Part shown: one piece after another, positions 62,595 through 64,000 of the stretch
Layout: each line of letters starts with the position of its first letter
How positions within the stretch are numbered: the first letter of the stretch is position 1
DNA from: Parapristionchus giblindavisi
Lineage: Eukaryota > Nematoda > Chromadorea > Rhabditida > Diplogasteridae
Assembly (NCBI GenBank): GCA_943737045.1
Contig: CALSFV010000203.1
Coordinates: forward strand, 857,501-921,500
DNA: 64,000 nt
Reading direction: 5' to 3'
Translations under genes and position numbers: made by a program
Notes under the pieces: generated by a model
Told to the model about the DNA's origin: nothing
Seen by the model: the letters and a program-made list of their open reading frames with translations, nothing else
Database searches by the model: none

Positions 62595-64000
62595 TCAAGG
62601 CAATTCGATCTCAACACCGTCAACATCAATTGAATTGAATTGCATGATCTTAGGCTTCTGTCGATGTTTTCGAATGATTTCATTCAGTTCTGTACACACC
62701 TGGAAAAATAATGAATTGATTTGATTTGCGATAATTATATAGAAAGTGTTCGAATATTTAATGATTCAATGATACGATGATATGATGATTCACGGGGAGA
62801 CTGTTTTTTTCTCTCAGCAAAATACGGAAATATCTGACCACTGCCCATGTTTACTTCTAAATTTATAATTTCCCTGATTTTTGTAGTTAAAGTGTGGAAA
62901 AACAAACATCGTCAGCACTCTTTGTGAGGACTCCAAAATGCGCCTGTTGACCGCCAAGAGAGGCATTGATATCAACTACATCAGCTGTGATCACAGAAGA
63001 AGGCGTCTGAAAATGACGATGATATCATTACATATGCACATGTCTCTTATATACAAGTGTTCATAAGGAGTATTGATAGCAATTGTCTGTGCTTATTTAT
63101 GCATAATCTAATTTCGAGATCTCTCGTTTATTATTATAATAATGAAATATGATCATAGTCTATGCAGTCAGCTTCTCAAAATAGATTGTCCTTCAAATGT
63201 GTGTTATAAGAGTCAACAATGCGAGTCTTGATGATAATTTGCCCTACGTCATAGATTGAATTAGTCTTTAAGAAGAACATTCTCACGTAGTACACTCATA
63301 TGGGATATCTTACAAGGGAATGGTCGCAACTGGTCCTGGCCATATGAGATCGCAATAACATAAATATGATCAGTTTTCGATGCTGATCACGAATCCGTTT
63401 TCAGAAAGTGCCTAATCGACCTAATTTTCGAGGAAATCGATATTTTAATTCGGAAATTCGTGTGGGTTCCTGCGCAAACCGTCCGGGTAGGCTAGTGAGC
63501 TCATCTATAAACTCTCGCAATACTTTACCTTACACTGCCGGATCTTTCCGATGCAATCCAGATAGTTTGTCAAGGAAACTACACGATTTTTCGAATTTGC
63601 AAGTCAAATTTCAATACCGATTTTCTCGAAAGTCAGGTCGATTAGGCACTTTCTGAAAACGGATTCGTGATCAGCATCGAAAACTGATCCTAGTCATGTT
63701 ATTGCCATCTAATATGGCCAGGACCAGTTGCGACCATCCCCTTGTTAATCTAATAGAGGATGATGACGACGAAGTCTTCTATTAGGTTATATCCCCGTTT
63801 ATCCGTTTACAGAGTTTCATCCCCTTTTTCTGCGGCGCACGTGTGTTTATTTGAAGCAAAGACAATCCTATGTTCTTTATCAATTTAGGATCTAGCCTCT
63901 AACCTCGAGATAGATTAGATTAGGGCAATCGGATAATTGAATCACTTACAATGTCTGAGGAGAATTGATGCGAAGAGAAGATGGACGTGATATGTGTGAG
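62595..64000 (-). CDS. possible ureohydrolase (arginase family), C-terminal part
   Basis: Three exons at the right edge join in phase 0. 64000-63950 (ends HQFSSDI), 63006-62908 (SSVITADVVDINASLGGQ, then HFGVLTKSADD) and 62699-62595 (VCTELNEIIRKHRQ..; TGA). The phrase V.TADVVDIN.SLG followed by a helix before the end resembles the last strand and helix of arginase/agmatinase proteins (DVVEVNP..D). The metal-binding aspartates would lie upstream, outside the window, so the family is uncertain. That it is a genuine gene end is better supported. A foldback element sits in the intron. Confidence 0.4.
63313..63744. mobile_element. foldback MITE with TTA duplication
   Basis: Arms of about 107 bases (63313-63419 and 63637-63744) are almost perfect inverted repeats starting CAAGGG.ATGGTCGCAAC. 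TTA flanks both ends (63310-63312 and 63745-63747). The centre also has a weaker inverted repeat. A 3-base TTA duplication suggests the PIF/Harbinger group. Confidence 0.88.

Overview
This window looks like nuclear DNA from a nematode, probably a free-living or insect-associated rhabditid; a diplogastrid such as Pristionchus is a guess. The evidence is the gene content (a DAF-7-like TGF-beta ligand, a TWK-type K2P potassium channel, a cytoplasmic intermediate filament with a lamin-type tail, PX-SGK), many short introns, T-rich acceptors lying directly before start codons as in trans-splicing, and dense Tc1/mariner, LINE and MITE debris. All gene models below were spliced by eye from GT..AG signals, reading phase and family similarity. 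No search was run.

Layout. 1-1480: two degraded Tc1/mariner copies. 4396-6359 (+): TGF-beta ligand. 7672-11665 (-): PHRF1-like RING-PHD protein. 11.7-14.6 kb: repeats, including a palindrome and a LINE tail. 14641-15898 (-): SUMO protease catalytic domain. 16536-19400 (+): broken CR1/jockey-type LINE with a second LINE fragment and a MITE inside. 20280-21751 (-): SNAPC1-like subunit. 22.1-24.7 kb: tRNA-like sequences and a large inverted-repeat element. 25306-27949 (-): C2H2 zinc-finger protein in very purine-rich DNA. 28745-31739 (-): HGSNAT-like lysosomal acetyltransferase. 31982-33825 (-): unrecognised multi-pass membrane protein. 33992-36388 (-): acyl-CoA thioesterase, head-to-head with a C2CD5-like C2 protein at 36496-40767 (+). 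40931-41182 (-): tiny membrane protein. 41619-44777 (-): PX-domain SGK kinase. 45393-49129 (-): intermediate filament. 50492-55612 (+): K2P channel. 55850-56571 (+): small charged protein. 57359-59763 (-): rhodopsin-like receptor. 62595-64000 (-): 3' end of a possible ureohydrolase.

The genes are a mixed chromosomal neighbourhood, not an operon-like pathway. Links worth noting are the very short divergent ACOT8/C2CD5 promoter region, and a C2CD5 homologue (an Akt substrate in mammals) lying next to an SGK kinase gene. The novel-looking material is mostly in the repeats: several MITE families with clear terminal inverted repeats and target-site duplications, one of which fills most of a coding-gene intron. 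I did not find a convincing undescribed multi-gene system.
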